Assembly: GCF_004770045.1 (NCBI RefSeq) | Contig: NZ_RQFO01000016.1 | Span: 87,501 to 151,500, forward strand | Origin: Leptospira montravelensis | GTDB taxonomy: Bacteria; Spirochaetota; Leptospiria; Leptospirales; Leptospiraceae | Direction of reading: 5' to 3' | DNA: 64,000 bases | Part shown: positions 19,314 through 29,315 of the stretch, in pieces | Numbering within the stretch: the first letter of the stretch is position 1 | How the letters are laid out: every line of letters begins with the position of its first letter | Notes under the pieces: model-generated | Told to the model about the DNA's origin: nothing | Databases searched by the model: none | The model's input: only the letters and a program-made list of their open reading frames with translations | Program-made: the position numbers and the translations under genes

Positions 19314-19425
19314 AAACCCTCCAGTTCTACTCTATAAAATTAAATGATTGATTTATTGAAAATCAATTATCGTTAGAAGGTATGTGGATTTTTATTTCGT
19401 CCACTTTAGGAAGATACTAATTCTT

Positions 19426-21468
19426 ATGTCAAAATTTCTCTCCAGATTTTCGATTCAAATTAGATTATTACTTTTACCTCTGCCTCTCATTGTATCACTA
19501 TTCATCATTTTGCTTATTTTAGTACGTTCACTAAATGGAACCATTTTGTTTGCAGAAAAAGAAGAGTTAGGCATTCAGGCTTTAAAACCGATTTATTTAA
19601 CCTACAGAGAAGGATTGGTACGACTTAAATTAGGAGAAGAAAATACTAACAACTTAATTCCACTCATTGAAATCTCAAAAAAGATGATCGAAGAAACCAA
19701 TTTGCTAGCGGAGGACTCTAAGTTACTTACGTCTTGGGAAAAGTATAAAACAATTCCATCTTTTGATCAATCCACTAGTATTCAATTTCTTAATGATACA
19801 CAAGAATTAGCATTAAAAATTGGTGATTTTTCAAATCTAATTCTAGATCCCGAAGTAAATTCGTATTATCAAATGGAAATAATTTTTTTCAGAGTACCTG
19901 AAATTTTAAAAAACGTAGCAACTTTAAAGGAAATTATTCGTAACGAATATACAACCTCTGAAAACAAGAACAAACAATACTCTAGTGTTAATTACACAAA
20001 GGCATTGATTTCTATCAATTTCATTGAAACAACCTGCAAGGAAATCCAAAAATCATATACTAAATCCATTGAAGACAAATCTCCATATAAAATAGAATTA
20101 ACAGAAGCTAAGAAATTTGCGAATACATCCTGTGAAACTTACGTTAAAGAACTAAAAGAAACTTTTAATCTAAAAAACTCTAAACCATCCTCTCACAATC
20201 AATTATTCACAACAATTCACAAAGGGACATTAATTGCAGGAGAAATCCAAGACCGTTCCATTTTAATCCTTGAAAAACTGGTAAATGATCGAATTCAATT
20301 ATTGTCTTTTCAAAGAAACATAAACATTCTTTTCGTATTAGGATCATTGATTATATCTAGTGTCTTTGTCATTTTTATCATTCGAAGCATTAATAAACCT
20401 TTGGTAACAGTTCTTTCAAAGGTAAATGAACTTTCTAGTGGCGAAGCTGATTTGACAAAAACAATTCCAGATTTTGGCAAAAATGAAATAGGTAAAATAG
20501 CAGGTTCTATAAACTTATTTTTATCAAATTTAAATCATATTATGAACCAATTAAAAATTTCTGTAAGTAATGCGGAAAAATCTTCATTTCAATTAAAGAA
20601 AGATGCAATGTCCGTTTCTGATAACGCTTCTTCGTTAGCTTCAATATCAGAAGAGTCGGCCGCTTCATTAGAGGAATTAACAACTTCATTTGAATTTATG
20701 TTCGAATTTATTACAAATGAAACAAAGAATATTAACAAAATTACAGAAGAAATGAAAACAATTGAAGGTTCAATTTCCAATATTGAAAGTGCACTCTTAC
20801 GATTATCTGATCAATCGATTGCCTCTACAAATTTAGCAAACATTGGTAACACTTCAGTACAAAACACTGACAATGCAATGTCGGAAATACGTTCGGTAAC
20901 TAAAGAAATTACTGGAATCGTAGATCTAATTACTGAAATTTCAGAAAGAACCAACTTACTAGCATTAAATGCAAGTATTGAAGCTGCTAGAGCTGGAGAT
21001 GCAGGCATGGGATTTGCGGTTGTCGCGGAAGAAATTTCAAAACTCGCAGATAAAACACAATCCTCTGTTAAAAACATCAAACGCCTCATCGATAAAAGTA
21101 ATGCTGTTGTCAATCTTGGTACCAATCATGTTCATGAAACAGTAAATGCATTAGGTGAAATTGTAGAACAATCCAACAGAATGCAAAGTGGAGTGAATCA
21201 TCTAAAAGCAGAAATGACAACACAATCGAATAGTTTGCTAAACGTAGCAACAGAGCTTCAAGGATTACAAGAGATGGCCCAAACCATCGAATTTTCCAGT
21301 CGAGAGCAGAAAAAAGCATCAGAAGATATGGTGAACACAATCAATACACTTTCTGGAAATGCACAACAACTTGCGAATAATTCTGAAGATTTGAACCAAG
21401 TCAGTCAAAAGATTGGTGAAATAGCAAGCACCATTGCAGTAGTAACCAATTCATTTCGAACCCACTAA
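19426..21468 (+). CDS. Methyl-accepting chemotaxis protein
   Basis: About 680 residues from the ATG at 19426 (a GTG at 19384 is in frame). Order: N-terminal membrane helix, a periplasmic sensing region of about 270 residues with few recognisable motifs, a second membrane helix ([17 protein letters not shown]), a HAMP domain ([20 protein letters not shown]), then the coiled-coil signalling domain with the conserved tip [20 protein letters not shown] and [17 protein letters not shown]. It should control CheA through CheW. No che genes are adjacent. The ligand is unknown. Confidence 0.95.
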   Translation: MSKFLSRFSIQIRLLLLPLPLIVSLFIILLILVRSLNGTILFAEKEELGIQALKPIYLTYREGLVRLKLGEENTNNLIPLIEISKKMIEETNLLAEDSKLLTSWEKYKTIPSFDQSTSIQFLNDTQELALKIGDFSNLILDPEVNSYYQMEIIFFRVPEILKNVATLKEIIRNEYTTSENKNKQYSSVNYTKALISINFIETTCKEIQKSYTKSIEDKSPYKIELTEAKKFANTSCETYVKELKETFNLKNSKPSSHNQLFTTIHKGTLIAGEIQDRSILILEKLVNDRIQLLSFQRNINILFVLGSLIISSVFVIFIIRSINKPLVTVLSKVNELSSGEADLTKTIPDFGKNEIGKIAGSINLFLSNLNHIMNQLKISVSNAEKSSFQLKKDAMSVSDNASSLASISEESAASLEELTTSFEFMFEFITNETKNINKITEEMKTIEGSISNIESALLRLSDQSIASTNLANIGNTSVQNTDNAMSEIRSVTKEITGIVDLITEISERTNLLALNASIEAARAGDAGMGFAVVAEEISKLADKTQSSVKNIKRLIDKSNAVVNLGTNHVHETVNALGEIVEQSNRMQSGVNHLKAEMTTQSNSLLNVATELQGLQEMAQTIEFSSREQKKASEDMVNTINTLSGNAQQLANNSEDLNQVSQKIGEIASTIAVVTNSFRTH

Positions 21469-21580
21469 AAACTTGCTGTCGAAAAATTCTATTTACAATT
21501 TTCTAAAAAAAACAGATCTCTAAAAATCCAAATCTAAAAATTGAATTGCTGGAATTCAGGCCAAATTTCTGTTTGGTCTC

Positions 21581-22654
21581 ATGGTCCGCACTTTTAAAGT
21601 TAATTCAAGTCATTATAGTATTCAAATATTACTTTTTTCAATAATTCATTTAACTTTCGTTAATTGCAAAATTAACGAACATAATGAAGAAAAAAATAAA
21701 ATTATATTTCAATTAATAACGGCAAACTTCCTCTCAAATTATTTATATGCGACCGATTTACAAAAAATTGCTAGAGAACAAATTGGAATTTTATCCGAAA
21801 CCATTCCAGGATCGGAAGAAGACACAGCTGCTAAAATTGCCTTAGGTAACAAAATATTTAGAGATAACAAACTTTCATCAAATCACGTACAGTCTTGTCT
21901 CACCTGTCACCCATTAGATGGAAATGCCGCTGGTATGGATCGCCAATCCACTTCGCGTGGGACCTTTGGACAAATTGGCAAAAGAAATACTCCAACGATA
22001 CTGAATGTTGGATATTTACCCATTATTTTTTGGGATGGAAGGAGAGACTCACTATATAACCAAGCAATCGATCCCTTCTTAAATCCACTAGAAATGTCTT
22101 TACCTTCTGAAGCAGAACTACTTACAAGAATTCAAAATGATTCAAGTTATACTTCTTTTTTTGCGAATGCCTTTCCAGAATCGCCAAATCCCAGCATCCA
22201 TTCGATTCGCCTAACATTAGCAGCATTTGAGAGATCACTTAAATCAAAATCCAAATTCGATGATTTTCTTGAGAATAATGTACTATCACTTAATAAATCG
22301 GAATTAGATGGTTTAAATTTATTTCTAGATGTTGGTTGTACCAATTGCCACAGTACAAGTTTGCTTGGTGGATCACAATTTGCAAAATTAGATTCAGTAT
22401 ATTCTTATAACATTAGTGATACAGGAAGAGCTGAATTTACAGGAAAACATGAAGATAAGTTTTTTTTCAAAGTTCCTCCTCTAAGAAACGTAGCACTTAC
22501 CGCACCTTATTTTCATGATGGCAGCGTACCAACTCTGAAAGAGGCAGTTCGAAGAATGAACTATTACAATTTGAACCGCCAAATAAACGAATCTGAAATT
22601 GAATTGATCACTTCCTTTCTTAGATCCTTATCTGACAAAACAAAAGTAAACTAA
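21581..22654 (+). CDS. Di-haem cytochrome c peroxidase (CcpA/MauG family)
   Basis: 357 residues with an N-terminal export signal and a possible lipobox (TFVNC, Cys29). Two haem-binding motifs are seen, CLTCH at 106-110 and CTNCH at 253-257, spaced as in bacterial cytochrome c peroxidases. IIFWDGRRDSL, PLEMSL and the late PPLRNVALTAPYFHDG match conserved blocks of the family. It reduces hydrogen peroxide in the periplasm using electrons from c-type cytochromes; MauG-like cofactor oxidation is the alternative. The cobalamin riboswitch starts about 25 bases after its stop but belongs to the next genes. Confidence 0.92.
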   Translation: MVRTFKVNSSHYSIQILLFSIIHLTFVNCKINEHNEEKNKIIFQLITANFLSNYLYATDLQKIAREQIGILSETIPGSEEDTAAKIALGNKIFRDNKLSSNHVQSCLTCHPLDGNAAGMDRQSTSRGTFGQIGKRNTPTILNVGYLPIIFWDGRRDSLYNQAIDPFLNPLEMSLPSEAELLTRIQNDSSYTSFFANAFPESPNPSIHSIRLTLAAFERSLKSKSKFDDFLENNVLSLNKSELDGLNLFLDVGCTNCHSTSLLGGSQFAKLDSVYSYNISDTGRAEFTGKHEDKFFFKVPPLRNVALTAPYFHDGSVPTLKEAVRRMNYYNLNRQINESEIELITSFLRSLSDKTKVN

Positions 22655-22679
22655 ACTCATTGACAAAAAACATAGAGGT

Positions 22680-22800
22680 AGAAACTCTGGCATTACCTTC
22701 AGGGAGGAAACAGGTGAAAGTCCTGTGCTGACCCGCAACTGTGATGCACCTTTTGTAACTAAAGTTACGTTAGGTGATAAGCCAGATCTTCCCCGCAATG
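22680..22800 (+). promoter_or_regulatory. Cobalamin riboswitch
   Basis: The conserved core is readable: CAGGTGAAAGTCCTGTGCTG, then ACCCGCAACTGTGATG, a variable arm with a good stem (GTAAC/GTTAC) closed by CACC/GGTG, and the closing AAGCCAGATCTTCC block. The CTGGC near 22687 pairs with GCCAG at 22781. A TTGACA lies upstream at 22660 and could be its -35. Cobalamin riboswitches switch off expression when adenosyl- or methylcobalamin is plentiful; the genes under it are two surface-type lipoproteins. Confidence 0.93.
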
Positions 22801-22863
22801 TTTTCTCGTGGATTGGGAACTTTGCACACTTATATTGTTTTGGTTCTACAATCAATATAAAGG

Positions 22864-22885
22864 GGCCCCGAAGGCAAACTCGGGG
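22864..22885 (+). promoter_or_regulatory. Hairpin in the riboswitch leader (likely expression platform)
   Basis: GCCCCGA / TCGGGGC, a 7-bp GC-rich stem with an 8-base loop, lies between the aptamer and the first lipoprotein start. No U-run follows, so it is not a plain terminator. A looser stem (TATATTG / CAATATA) precedes it. The remaining leader, about 130 bases to the start at 23014, shows no gene. Confidence 0.5.
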
Positions 22886-23013
22886 CGCCCGTATGGAAAA
22901 AATAGTATTTAGAATTCTAATATTAGATTTTATCATTCTTCGTATTACGAAGTTGTTAAATCTATTTCCAGTTCGTGTTCCCCTAAATTCAAAAAAAATT
23001 TAGGAGAAACTAA

Positions 23014-23604
23014 ATGAAACCAACTATTCAACTAACGATTGTCATCTTGGCAATTTTTATCTTAACAGCATGCAGCGAAGCAGGCAAAGTAAAAGAATCG
23101 GAAGCCAATACCAACCTACTTACAGGTTTAGTCGTCGGACAACAACAAGGGAAATCCAGTGTGATGGATTCTTTAGCAGAAATTAGGGGATATTGGAAAG
23201 GCGGATTTTGTAGTGGTGGATCTTGTTCCAGCTTCACATCTAATGTTTCCATTGTCCAAGACCCATCTGGTTTCGGAATTTGGGCTTCAGGAAGTAGTTA
23301 TTTAAGAATCATTGCTGTTGATACTGTTAATAGAACTTTTATCTACCAATATCTTCCCAATGATACTTATAGTCCAAGTAAATATACAAAAGTAATTTGG
23401 ACTGCACCTACAACAACTGGATGTGAAAATTCAGCAACCAAATGTTTCTATTACTGTACAGTCTATCCAAATTTCGCAACATTAAAAGAAGCAGAGAATG
23501 TAAACCTCTCTAGTTATAGTTCAGCTGATCCAACAAGAACTGGTTGTGGCGGATTCGGTTGGAGTAAAGCACTCTTTGTTTCTTCAAATCCAACTAATTG
23601 GTAA
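23014..23604 (+). CDS. Lipoprotein under cobalamin-riboswitch control
   Basis: 196 residues. Signal peptide with lipobox LTAC (Cys20), a good ribosome-binding site (TTAGGAGAAA) and a Ser/Glu-rich linker. The mature domain is beta-rich with six or more cysteines (FCSGGSC, TGCEN, KCFYYC, GCGG) that could form disulfides. It opens with RGYWKGGFC and closes on GWSKALFVSSN. I do not recognise the family. Its place directly behind the riboswitch suggests a part in catching or handling cobalamin at the cell surface; that is inference from regulation only. Confidence 0.8.
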   Translation: MKPTIQLTIVILAIFILTACSEAGKVKESEANTNLLTGLVVGQQQGKSSVMDSLAEIRGYWKGGFCSGGSCSSFTSNVSIVQDPSGFGIWASGSSYLRIIAVDTVNRTFIYQYLPNDTYSPSKYTKVIWTAPTTTGCENSATKCFYYCTVYPNFATLKEAENVNLSSYSSADPTRTGCGGFGWSKALFVSSNPTNW

Positions 23605-23614
23605 TGATATCAAA

Positions 23615-23642
23615 TTTGACCCTAAATTATTTTAGGGTCAAA
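23615..23642 (+). other. Perfect 12-bp hairpin between the two lipoprotein genes
   Basis: TTTGACCCTAAA-TTAT-TTTAGGGTCAAA, ending 1-2 bases before the GGAG ribosome-binding site of the next gene. No U-run follows. It could set the ratio of the two proteins, protect the mRNA end after processing, or control access to the downstream start. Confidence 0.7.
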
Positions 23643-23654
23643 CGGAGTAATCAC

Positions 23655-24512
23655 ATGCAAACATTTCCACAAGGCTTTTATAATACTTTTTCCATTTTGT
23701 TTTTAGTTACCTTTTTATATACTTGTTCACCACAACCAAAAAATAACCAAAATGAATTATTGGCACTATTAGCTGCTGCAGAAATTTCTAATAATTCAAA
23801 AACAAATTGTCCTCCAAAGATTCTTCCACAAGGAATTCCAATTGCGAATACAGTTGTGTCAGCAAATTCTTCAGTAAGTGGATTCAATGATTCATCAAAA
23901 GCAATTAATGGAATTTGTGGTGGAGGGGAACTTTCAGGATCTTTGGATGTCTACGCACTAAACCTAACGGGTACAGGTGCTACACTTATTTTATCTTGGG
24001 GCGGAAAAATCGTAAAAAATGTTACCGGAATCGATTTTATTATTTATGAAAATCCTTTTCGAGTTACTGAAAGTAGCGATCGTTACGCATTTGATCCAAT
24101 GGTTGTGCAAGTATCATACGATGGTACAAATTACTGCGGATTTGATCTAAGTGGATTTAATTCTTCAACAGCAGATAGCAACAAAATTTCATCCTGGCCA
24201 GGATTTGCCGGACTTAGACCAGTTCTTTATAATATGAGTTCCAATCTTCTTTCACTAGAACAATTGTTTACATCCACAGGCAGTGGCTTCCTGTTAGGTG
24301 GCGGAGATGGGTTTAACATTGATGATTTAATTACAAATGCATCATGCGACAATACTGCGCTAAATCAAATTAAATCTTTAGGATTTAAATATATTAAAAT
24401 GACCTCGGCATCAGCCGTTACTAACCCGAACACAAGTTCAGGTTATGTGTATCCTCATTCGTATTCAAATGGTTCGGACATTGATGGGGTCGTTGCAAAG
24501 TCTGTAGAATAA
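23655..24512 (+). CDS. Second lipoprotein of the cobalamin-regulated pair
   Basis: 285 residues from the ATG at 23655, which has GGAG eight bases upstream; a TTG at 23598 is in frame but overlaps the previous gene. The signal ends in LYTC. The mature part shows a beta-sandwich pattern, GSLDVYALNLTGTGATLIL followed by GIDFIIYENPF and PMVVQVSYDGTNYCGF. This 'DF.(I/V)YEN.F ... V.VS.DG' pattern recurs in bacterial surface proteins, some of them in vitamin B12 uptake loci of other phyla, from memory and not checked. Conserved aspartates (GDGFNIDDL) could bind calcium. Likely surface-exposed. Confidence 0.78.
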   Translation: MQTFPQGFYNTFSILFLVTFLYTCSPQPKNNQNELLALLAAAEISNNSKTNCPPKILPQGIPIANTVVSANSSVSGFNDSSKAINGICGGGELSGSLDVYALNLTGTGATLILSWGGKIVKNVTGIDFIIYENPFRVTESSDRYAFDPMVVQVSYDGTNYCGFDLSGFNSSTADSNKISSWPGFAGLRPVLYNMSSNLLSLEQLFTSTGSGFLLGGGDGFNIDDLITNASCDNTALNQIKSLGFKYIKMTSASAVTNPNTSSGYVYPHSYSNGSDIDGVVAKSVE

Positions 24513-24576
24513 GGAGAAATTTATAATCTGTAAATTTCCTTTTATTTCAAATTCTAACTATGTTTCATCTTTCTAA

Positions 24577-24624
24577 ACCAAACTCAAACGAAAGAGCTAA
24601 CGCTCGCATTTGAATGAGTTTGGT
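24577..24624. terminator. Large inverted repeat between convergent genes
   Basis: ACCAAACTCA / TGAGTTTGGT, a 10-bp perfect outer stem enclosing a second small stem (GAGC/GCTC). It lies between the stop of the plus-strand lipoprotein and the stop of secA on the other strand. U-runs are poor on both sides, so termination is inferred from position. Confidence 0.45.
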
Positions 24625-24648
24625 CGGTTATACTAGTAACCTATATCG

Positions 24649-27405
24649 CTATTTTTTTCTACGGCTTGACTTTCGTTCGGAACCGCCGCCAGAACTCGTG
24701 GTTGAAGAAACTTGCGGTTTTGATTTGTTTGATTTGATTTCATTTCCAAACATATCTACCTCAGCTCTTTGCTCTTCTCCTATTTTTTTATACTCTTTTG
24801 GGGAGGATTCGTCCTGGTTTCTGTCGGAATCAGTTACTTCAATTTTTAATAAAAAGGAAACTACTTCATTTTTAAGATTTTCAACCAATTGATCAAACAT
24901 CTTAAAACCTTGCAGTTTGTATTCAATCAAAGGATTTTTTTCACCGTAGCCAACAGTCCAAATACCTTCTTTTAAATGGTCCATCGCATAGAGATGTTCT
25001 TTCCATCTATGGTCCAAAATATCCAAAAATACATTTCTTTCTATCGAACGCCAAACTTCTTCTCCAATTGAAGAAACTTTGGACTCATATAATTCTTTTA
25101 CTATCTTGGACAAAACTTCGAATACTTTGAGTTGTGGGTTTGATTCTTTTTTGAATTGTTTTGGGTCAATTTTTTCTGTAATGCCCAAACTTTGTATCCA
25201 CTCATTGAGTGAATCAACTTCCCAAGCATCCACACTGTTTCCTTCGCAGTAAAGAATCACTTGGTTTTCTACAACTTCATCAAAGAAGTCAACAATGGTT
25301 CGTGACATGTTTCCTTTATCTAAAAGTTCATTACGAATTCCATAGATATAAATCCTCTGGCGATTCATTACATCATCATATTCTAATAAGTGTTTTCTGA
25401 TATCAAAGTTATGGCCTTCTACACGTTTTTGTGCACGTGCAATTGCATTGGAAACCATATTATGTTCCAACTCTTGGCCCTCTGGCATTTTCAAAGTATC
25501 CATAATGCGAGCAATTCGATCTGATCCAAAAATACGCATTAGATCATCTTGTAAGGATAAATAAAACCTAGAAGACCCTGGATCTCCCTGTCTACCAGAT
25601 CGTCCTCTGAGCTGATTATCAATCCGACGCGATTCATGTCGTTCAGATCCAATGATATGTAAACCACCAGCACCAATAACGAAGTCATGATCCACTTTCC
25701 ATTTTTTGGCTTCGGATAAGATATTTTCACAATCTTTTTTAATGTTATCGTTTCTGATTTCTGAAATCTTAGATTCTGCTTCATCAAATTTTTGTTTGAT
25801 CAAATTTTCGCGAAAGCTATACACAACTTCCAGTTCTGCTTTTGTTTTAATCCCTAAAGAATCACAACGCTCATCTAATTTTTCTAAATCTTCTTTGTAT
25901 TTAGGAGCACCACCTAACACAATATCCGTTCCACGACCTGCCATGTTGGTAGCAATCGTAATGGCACCTGGTCGTCCTGCATTAGCAACAATTTCAGATT
26001 CTCTTTCGTGTTGTTTTGCGTTTAATACGTTATGCGAAATTCCATGTGATGTGAGAAGTTTAGAGAGAACCTCCGACTTTTCAATAGATATGGTTCCCAC
26101 AAGCACTGGTTGTTTACGAGAGACTTTTTCTTGGATATCCTTAACAACAGCATCGAACTTTTCACGTTCTGTTTTATAAACACGGTCCGCCATGTCTTGT
26201 CGTTGGATTTTTAAATTAGAAGGAATTACAATTACATCTAAATTATAGATTTTTTTAAATTCTTCCGCTTCCGTATCTGCAGTTCCAGTCATACCGGCTA
26301 ACTTCTTATAAATACGGAAATAATTTTGGAAAGTAATTGATGCCAATGTCTGAGACTCACGAGCTATTGGTACACCCTCTTTTGCTTCTAATGATTGGTG
26401 TAATCCATCTGAGTATCTACGCCCTTTCATCAATCGACCGGTAAACTCATCAACGATGATGACTTCACCACCTTGGACAACATAATCTTTATCTTTAAAA
26501 AATATTTTGTGTGCTTTCAGTGCTTGTTGAACGTGGTGAACCAATTCAATATTTTCTGAATGGTATAAATTCTCTACACCTAACAATTCTTCGACGTGAT
26601 GAACTCCAGCTTCCGATAAAATGACATTCTTCGCCTTTTCATCGATCTCATAGTCCTCACCTTCAATCAGTTTTGGGATAATTTTATTAACTTTGAGATA
26701 TTTATCTGTAGATTCTTCCGCAGGGCCCGAAATAATCAAAGGAGTTCTAGCTTCATCAATTAGAATCGAATCCACTTCGTCCACAATAGCAAAGTTATGT
26801 TGTCTTTGTACACGGTGTTCTTTGTAACTCACCATGTTATCACGCAAATAATCAAAACCGAATTCATTATTTGTTCCGTAAGTAATGTCAGAATCATAGG
26901 CCACCTTTCTTTCTTCGTGGTCCATGTCATGTTGAATGACACCAACAGATACTTTCAAAAACTCAAATACAGGACGCATCCAGTTAGCATCCCGCTTTGC
27001 TAAATAATCATTTACAGTAACAACGTGAACACCTTCACCCGAAAGTGAATTAAGATAAATGGGTAAAGTCGAAGTAAGAGTTTTACCTTCTCCCGTTTTC
27101 ATCTCGGAGATATTTCCCCAATGCAAAGAAATACCTCCCATCATCTGCACATCAAAATGGCGCATACCTAATGTTCTATATGAAACTTCTCTTACGGTTG
27201 CAAAGGCCTCTGGTAAAATATCATCTAAAGTTTCTCCTGCTGCCAACCTGTCTTTGAACTTTGTTGTTTGTTGTGACAAAGTTTCATCATCCATTGCTTT
27301 AATTGTTGGCTCAAAAGAATTGATAGCTTCTACAATTGGGTTTAGTCTTTTTAAATCCCTCTCATACTTACTGCCGAATAAAATTGTTAATATTTTTTGA
27401 AACAT
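24649..27405 (-). CDS. secA: Preprotein translocase ATPase SecA
   Basis: 918 residues, full length. The N-terminal motor has the Walker [11 protein letters not shown] and the Walker B DEVDSIL; the second motor half has [13 protein letters not shown] and the arginine finger region [21 protein letters not shown] wing/scaffold segment ([22 protein letters not shown]) follows. SecA drives proteins through SecYEG. The usual C-terminal zinc motif (CxCxSGxxxxxCHG) is missing; the protein ends instead in a Ser/Gly-rich and basic tail ([10 protein letters not shown]). Last gene of a three-gene run. Confidence 0.98.
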   Translation of the reverse strand: MFQKILTILFGSKYERDLKRLNPIVEAINSFEPTIKAMDDETLSQQTTKFKDRLAAGETLDDILPEAFATVREVSYRTLGMRHFDVQMMGGISLHWGNISEMKTGEGKTLTSTLPIYLNSLSGEGVHVVTVNDYLAKRDANWMRPVFEFLKVSVGVIQHDMDHEERKVAYDSDITYGTNNEFGFDYLRDNMVSYKEHRVQRQHNFAIVDEVDSILIDEARTPLIISGPAEESTDKYLKVNKIIPKLIEGEDYEIDEKAKNVILSEAGVHHVEELLGVENLYHSENIELVHHVQQALKAHKIFFKDKDYVVQGGEVIIVDEFTGRLMKGRRYSDGLHQSLEAKEGVPIARESQTLASITFQNYFRIYKKLAGMTGTADTEAEEFKKIYNLDVIVIPSNLKIQRQDMADRVYKTEREKFDAVVKDIQEKVSRKQPVLVGTISIEKSEVLSKLLTSHGISHNVLNAKQHERESEIVANAGRPGAITIATNMAGRGTDIVLGGAPKYKEDLEKLDERCDSLGIKTKAELEVVYSFRENLIKQKFDEAESKISEIRNDNIKKDCENILSEAKKWKVDHDFVIGAGGLHIIGSERHESRRIDNQLRGRSGRQGDPGSSRFYLSLQDDLMRIFGSDRIARIMDTLKMPEGQELEHNMVSNAIARAQKRVEGHNFDIRKHLLEYDDVMNRQRIYIYGIRNELLDKGNMSRTIVDFFDEVVENQVILYCEGNSVDAWEVDSLNEWIQSLGITEKIDPKQFKKESNPQLKVFEVLSKIVKELYESKVSSIGEEVWRSIERNVFLDILDHRWKEHLYAMDHLKEGIWTVGYGEKNPLIEYKLQGFKMFDQLVENLKNEVVSFLLKIEVTDSDRNQDESSPKEYKKIGEEQRAEVDMFGNEIKSNKSKPQVSSTTSSGGGSERKSSRRKK

Positions 27406-27415
27406 ACCGGGTCCG

Positions 27416-28105
27416 TTATAATTTTATAATATTTCGAAATATAGTTTTAGCAGTTTCTGCCATTACCTTTTGTTTATTTGCGATCTCAGAAAAATCACCA
27501 TTACCTTTTGCGATAAAGTCTTTATGTACGGACTGCCATACATTTAACATCTCCAAAGTTGGCTCCAAATGTGTTTGGAAAGCAAATATTCTATTTTTAT
27601 AAGCAAACATTTGGTTTGCATAAAAATCACTCGCAAGTAAATGTTCGGCACCAACAGGAATATCAAAAATATCCTCATGTAAATGAAATGCCAAAACTGA
27701 TTCTTTTTGTATTCCTGAAAAGATAGGATGTTCAGGTTTCAAAATCTGAAGGTCAGAAAAACCTGTTTCTGGACCTTTTGTTCCTGGGCGCACGTTGGCA
27801 CCTAACGCCTTCGCAATGATTTGAGACCCCAAACAAATTCCAATTAATTTTTTATTCGGTAAGGCAACCAGATTTTTTACAATATCATAATAAGGTTTAA
27901 AAAATTCTTGTTCATTCGGATCAGCTACTGATTGAGGACCACCTAACATCACTATCAAGTCAAAATTCAGATGAATTTCTGGCATTAAATGAATTCGTCT
28001 ATCGTAAGCATTTTGATAACTAACTCTATATCCCGCTTCGCGGAGTAAGGGTTCTAAAATCCCTGGTCCTTCACAATCGATAAATCTTATGAATACTGCT
28101 CTCAT
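27416..28105 (-). CDS. Class I glutamine amidotransferase domain protein
   Basis: 229 residues, a free-standing GATase1 of the GMP-synthase-like type. The nucleophile Cys91 is in GICLGSQ, the oxyanion-strand motif is MLGGPQSV, and the catalytic His179 and Glu181 are in THLEP (Leu replaces the usual Pro of HPE). Such proteins hydrolyse glutamine or gamma-glutamyl amides; the partner is unknown. The start overlaps the upstream lipoprotein stop by 4 bases, and secA begins 10 bases downstream. Confidence 0.88.
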   Translation of the reverse strand: MRAVFIRFIDCEGPGILEPLLREAGYRVSYQNAYDRRIHLMPEIHLNFDLIVMLGGPQSVADPNEQEFFKPYYDIVKNLVALPNKKLIGICLGSQIIAKALGANVRPGTKGPETGFSDLQILKPEHPIFSGIQKESVLAFHLHEDIFDIPVGAEHLLASDFYANQMFAYKNRIFAFQTHLEPTLEMLNVWQSVHKDFIAKGNGDFSEIANKQKVMAETAKTIFRNIIKL

Positions 28106-28692
28106 AATGATTCCATTCCAAATTGATAACGGAAAAAATTGAACTTAGCTTCTTTTCGAATGACATCGACAGAGGTTTGTTCCGAAATCGAACCCAAAAA
28201 ATTATAATACAACCTCATTGGTTTTGTAACAAACAACATTGTCTCTGGGGTTCCAGTGATAAGCCCACCTTCTTTCACATGGAAGGGAGGTTTCATAAAA
28301 ACAATTGGAACCTGTATCTTTCGGTTTTTAACTTCTGTTTCCATTCTTGTTTTTGCTAACTGATACACTTCACCAAACGGACGCTCTTCGGTCACATCTG
28401 GAACAATCTGGTATGGATCAACCACCATGTATAATGCTTTGGAAGGAAACCGATTTTCAATTTCTGCGTGAAGTAAGTTGAGGGCCGGTATCTCTTTCCA
28501 ACAAGGAACACAATCAGGTGAGTAAACATTAAGGGCAATTTCCCCTTTTTCCAGTTTAGAAAACGAAATTTCGGCACCACCAAACGTAAGTCCCGACCAA
28601 GTCTCCTCACCGAAATAAGAAGATTTTGCTGGGGCACAGCTAATGAGACATAAACTAACAATTAAAATGAGGGAGGCTTTCATAAATCCCAT
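28102..28692 (-). CDS. Thioredoxin-like lipoprotein
   Basis: 196 residues from the first ATG; an in-frame ATG three codons later is equally possible. Lipobox LISC (Cys19). A thioredoxin-type active site CVPC is at 61-64, after the strand EIALNVYSPD, and a cis-proline segment TGTPETMLF lies about 80 residues later, as in TlpA/ResA proteins. It probably acts on disulfides in the periplasm or on the surface. It heads the run with the amidotransferase and secA. A disulfide role linked to export is an attractive but unproven idea. Confidence 0.75.
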   Translation of the reverse strand: MGFMKASLILIVSLCLISCAPAKSSYFGEETWSGLTFGGAEISFSKLEKGEIALNVYSPDCVPCWKEIPALNLLHAEIENRFPSKALYMVVDPYQIVPDVTEERPFGEVYQLAKTRMETEVKNRKIQVPIVFMKPPFHVKEGGLITGTPETMLFVTKPMRLYYNFLGSISEQTSVDVIRKEAKFNFFRYQFGMESL

Positions 28693-28829
28693 ATATTGGA
28701 CGATCCTTCCCCATGTTTGGACTGGGAGAGTGCCTGTAAAGTCCGTTTTCGAACTTTACCTTGACATCTGACCCCTACGCCTCAACCTGGTCTAACATTC
28801 CACTCTCTTCCATCAGGGAATCAAAGAAA

Positions 28830-29303
28830 ATGAGCCAATCGCATAAAGAAGACTTCGATATCGTATCCTTAATAGAACTTTGCCGGGAAAAAAAATACGA
28901 AACTTGCGTGGCCGGTTTCAGCACGATCGATAAAATTGATAAGATCACTCTCCCTAAAAAGTTAAAAAACCGTAAATTGACGGTCCAAGCATTATACGCA
29001 CTTACAAATGATATGGTTCAGTGGAAATACCTTTCCTCTGAAGAAAAAGCCCTTCTCCAAGCAGAAAAAGACAAACTGGCAGGAGTTACATCCACAGCCG
29101 GAACTTCTTTTGCTCCTCATGCAGAAGAAGATATCGAAGAAGACTTCATCCCAGAAGAAGAAGCTCGTAAACCAGAACTTGATGAAGGTTACGAAAATGA
29201 ATTTGGGGATGAAACAGAGGAAGAAGAGGAAGAAGAAGAGGATGATTTCGACGATGACTCTGATGACGATGATGATGATTCAGACGAGGAAGAAGAGGAC
29301 TAA
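28830..29303 (+). CDS. Small protein with a highly acidic tail; possible RNA polymerase omega subunit
   Basis: About 157 residues from the ATG at 28830 (AGGGA upstream; an earlier in-frame start at 28761 is less likely). The first 80 residues are helical. The stretch KKYETCVAGFSTIDKI ... KKLKNRKLTVQALYALTNDM has the layout of bacterial omega (RpoZ), where a basic K.LTV.AL..L segment follows the RyELV-type helix. The last 55 residues are almost all Asp/Glu. Omega is one reading; a stand-alone acidic chaperone-like protein is another. Its TAA is followed directly by the Maf-like reading frame. Confidence 0.55.
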   Translation: MSQSHKEDFDIVSLIELCREKKYETCVAGFSTIDKIDKITLPKKLKNRKLTVQALYALTNDMVQWKYLSSEEKALLQAEKDKLAGVTSTAGTSFAPHAEEDIEEDFIPEEEARKPELDEGYENEFGDETEEEEEEEEDDFDDDSDDDDDDSDEEEED

Positions 29304-29315
29304 GAGGTTACTCCC

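Noticed and set aside
28690..28740. A possible fourth copy of the GC-rich repeat (ccttccccatg...ggactgggag)
   Set aside because: Only the TGGACTGGG part matches; the core blocks are missing.
28800..29300. Trinucleotide-rich stretch as a tandem repeat
   Set aside because: It is simply GAA/GAT codons for the acidic tail; the repeat is not exact.
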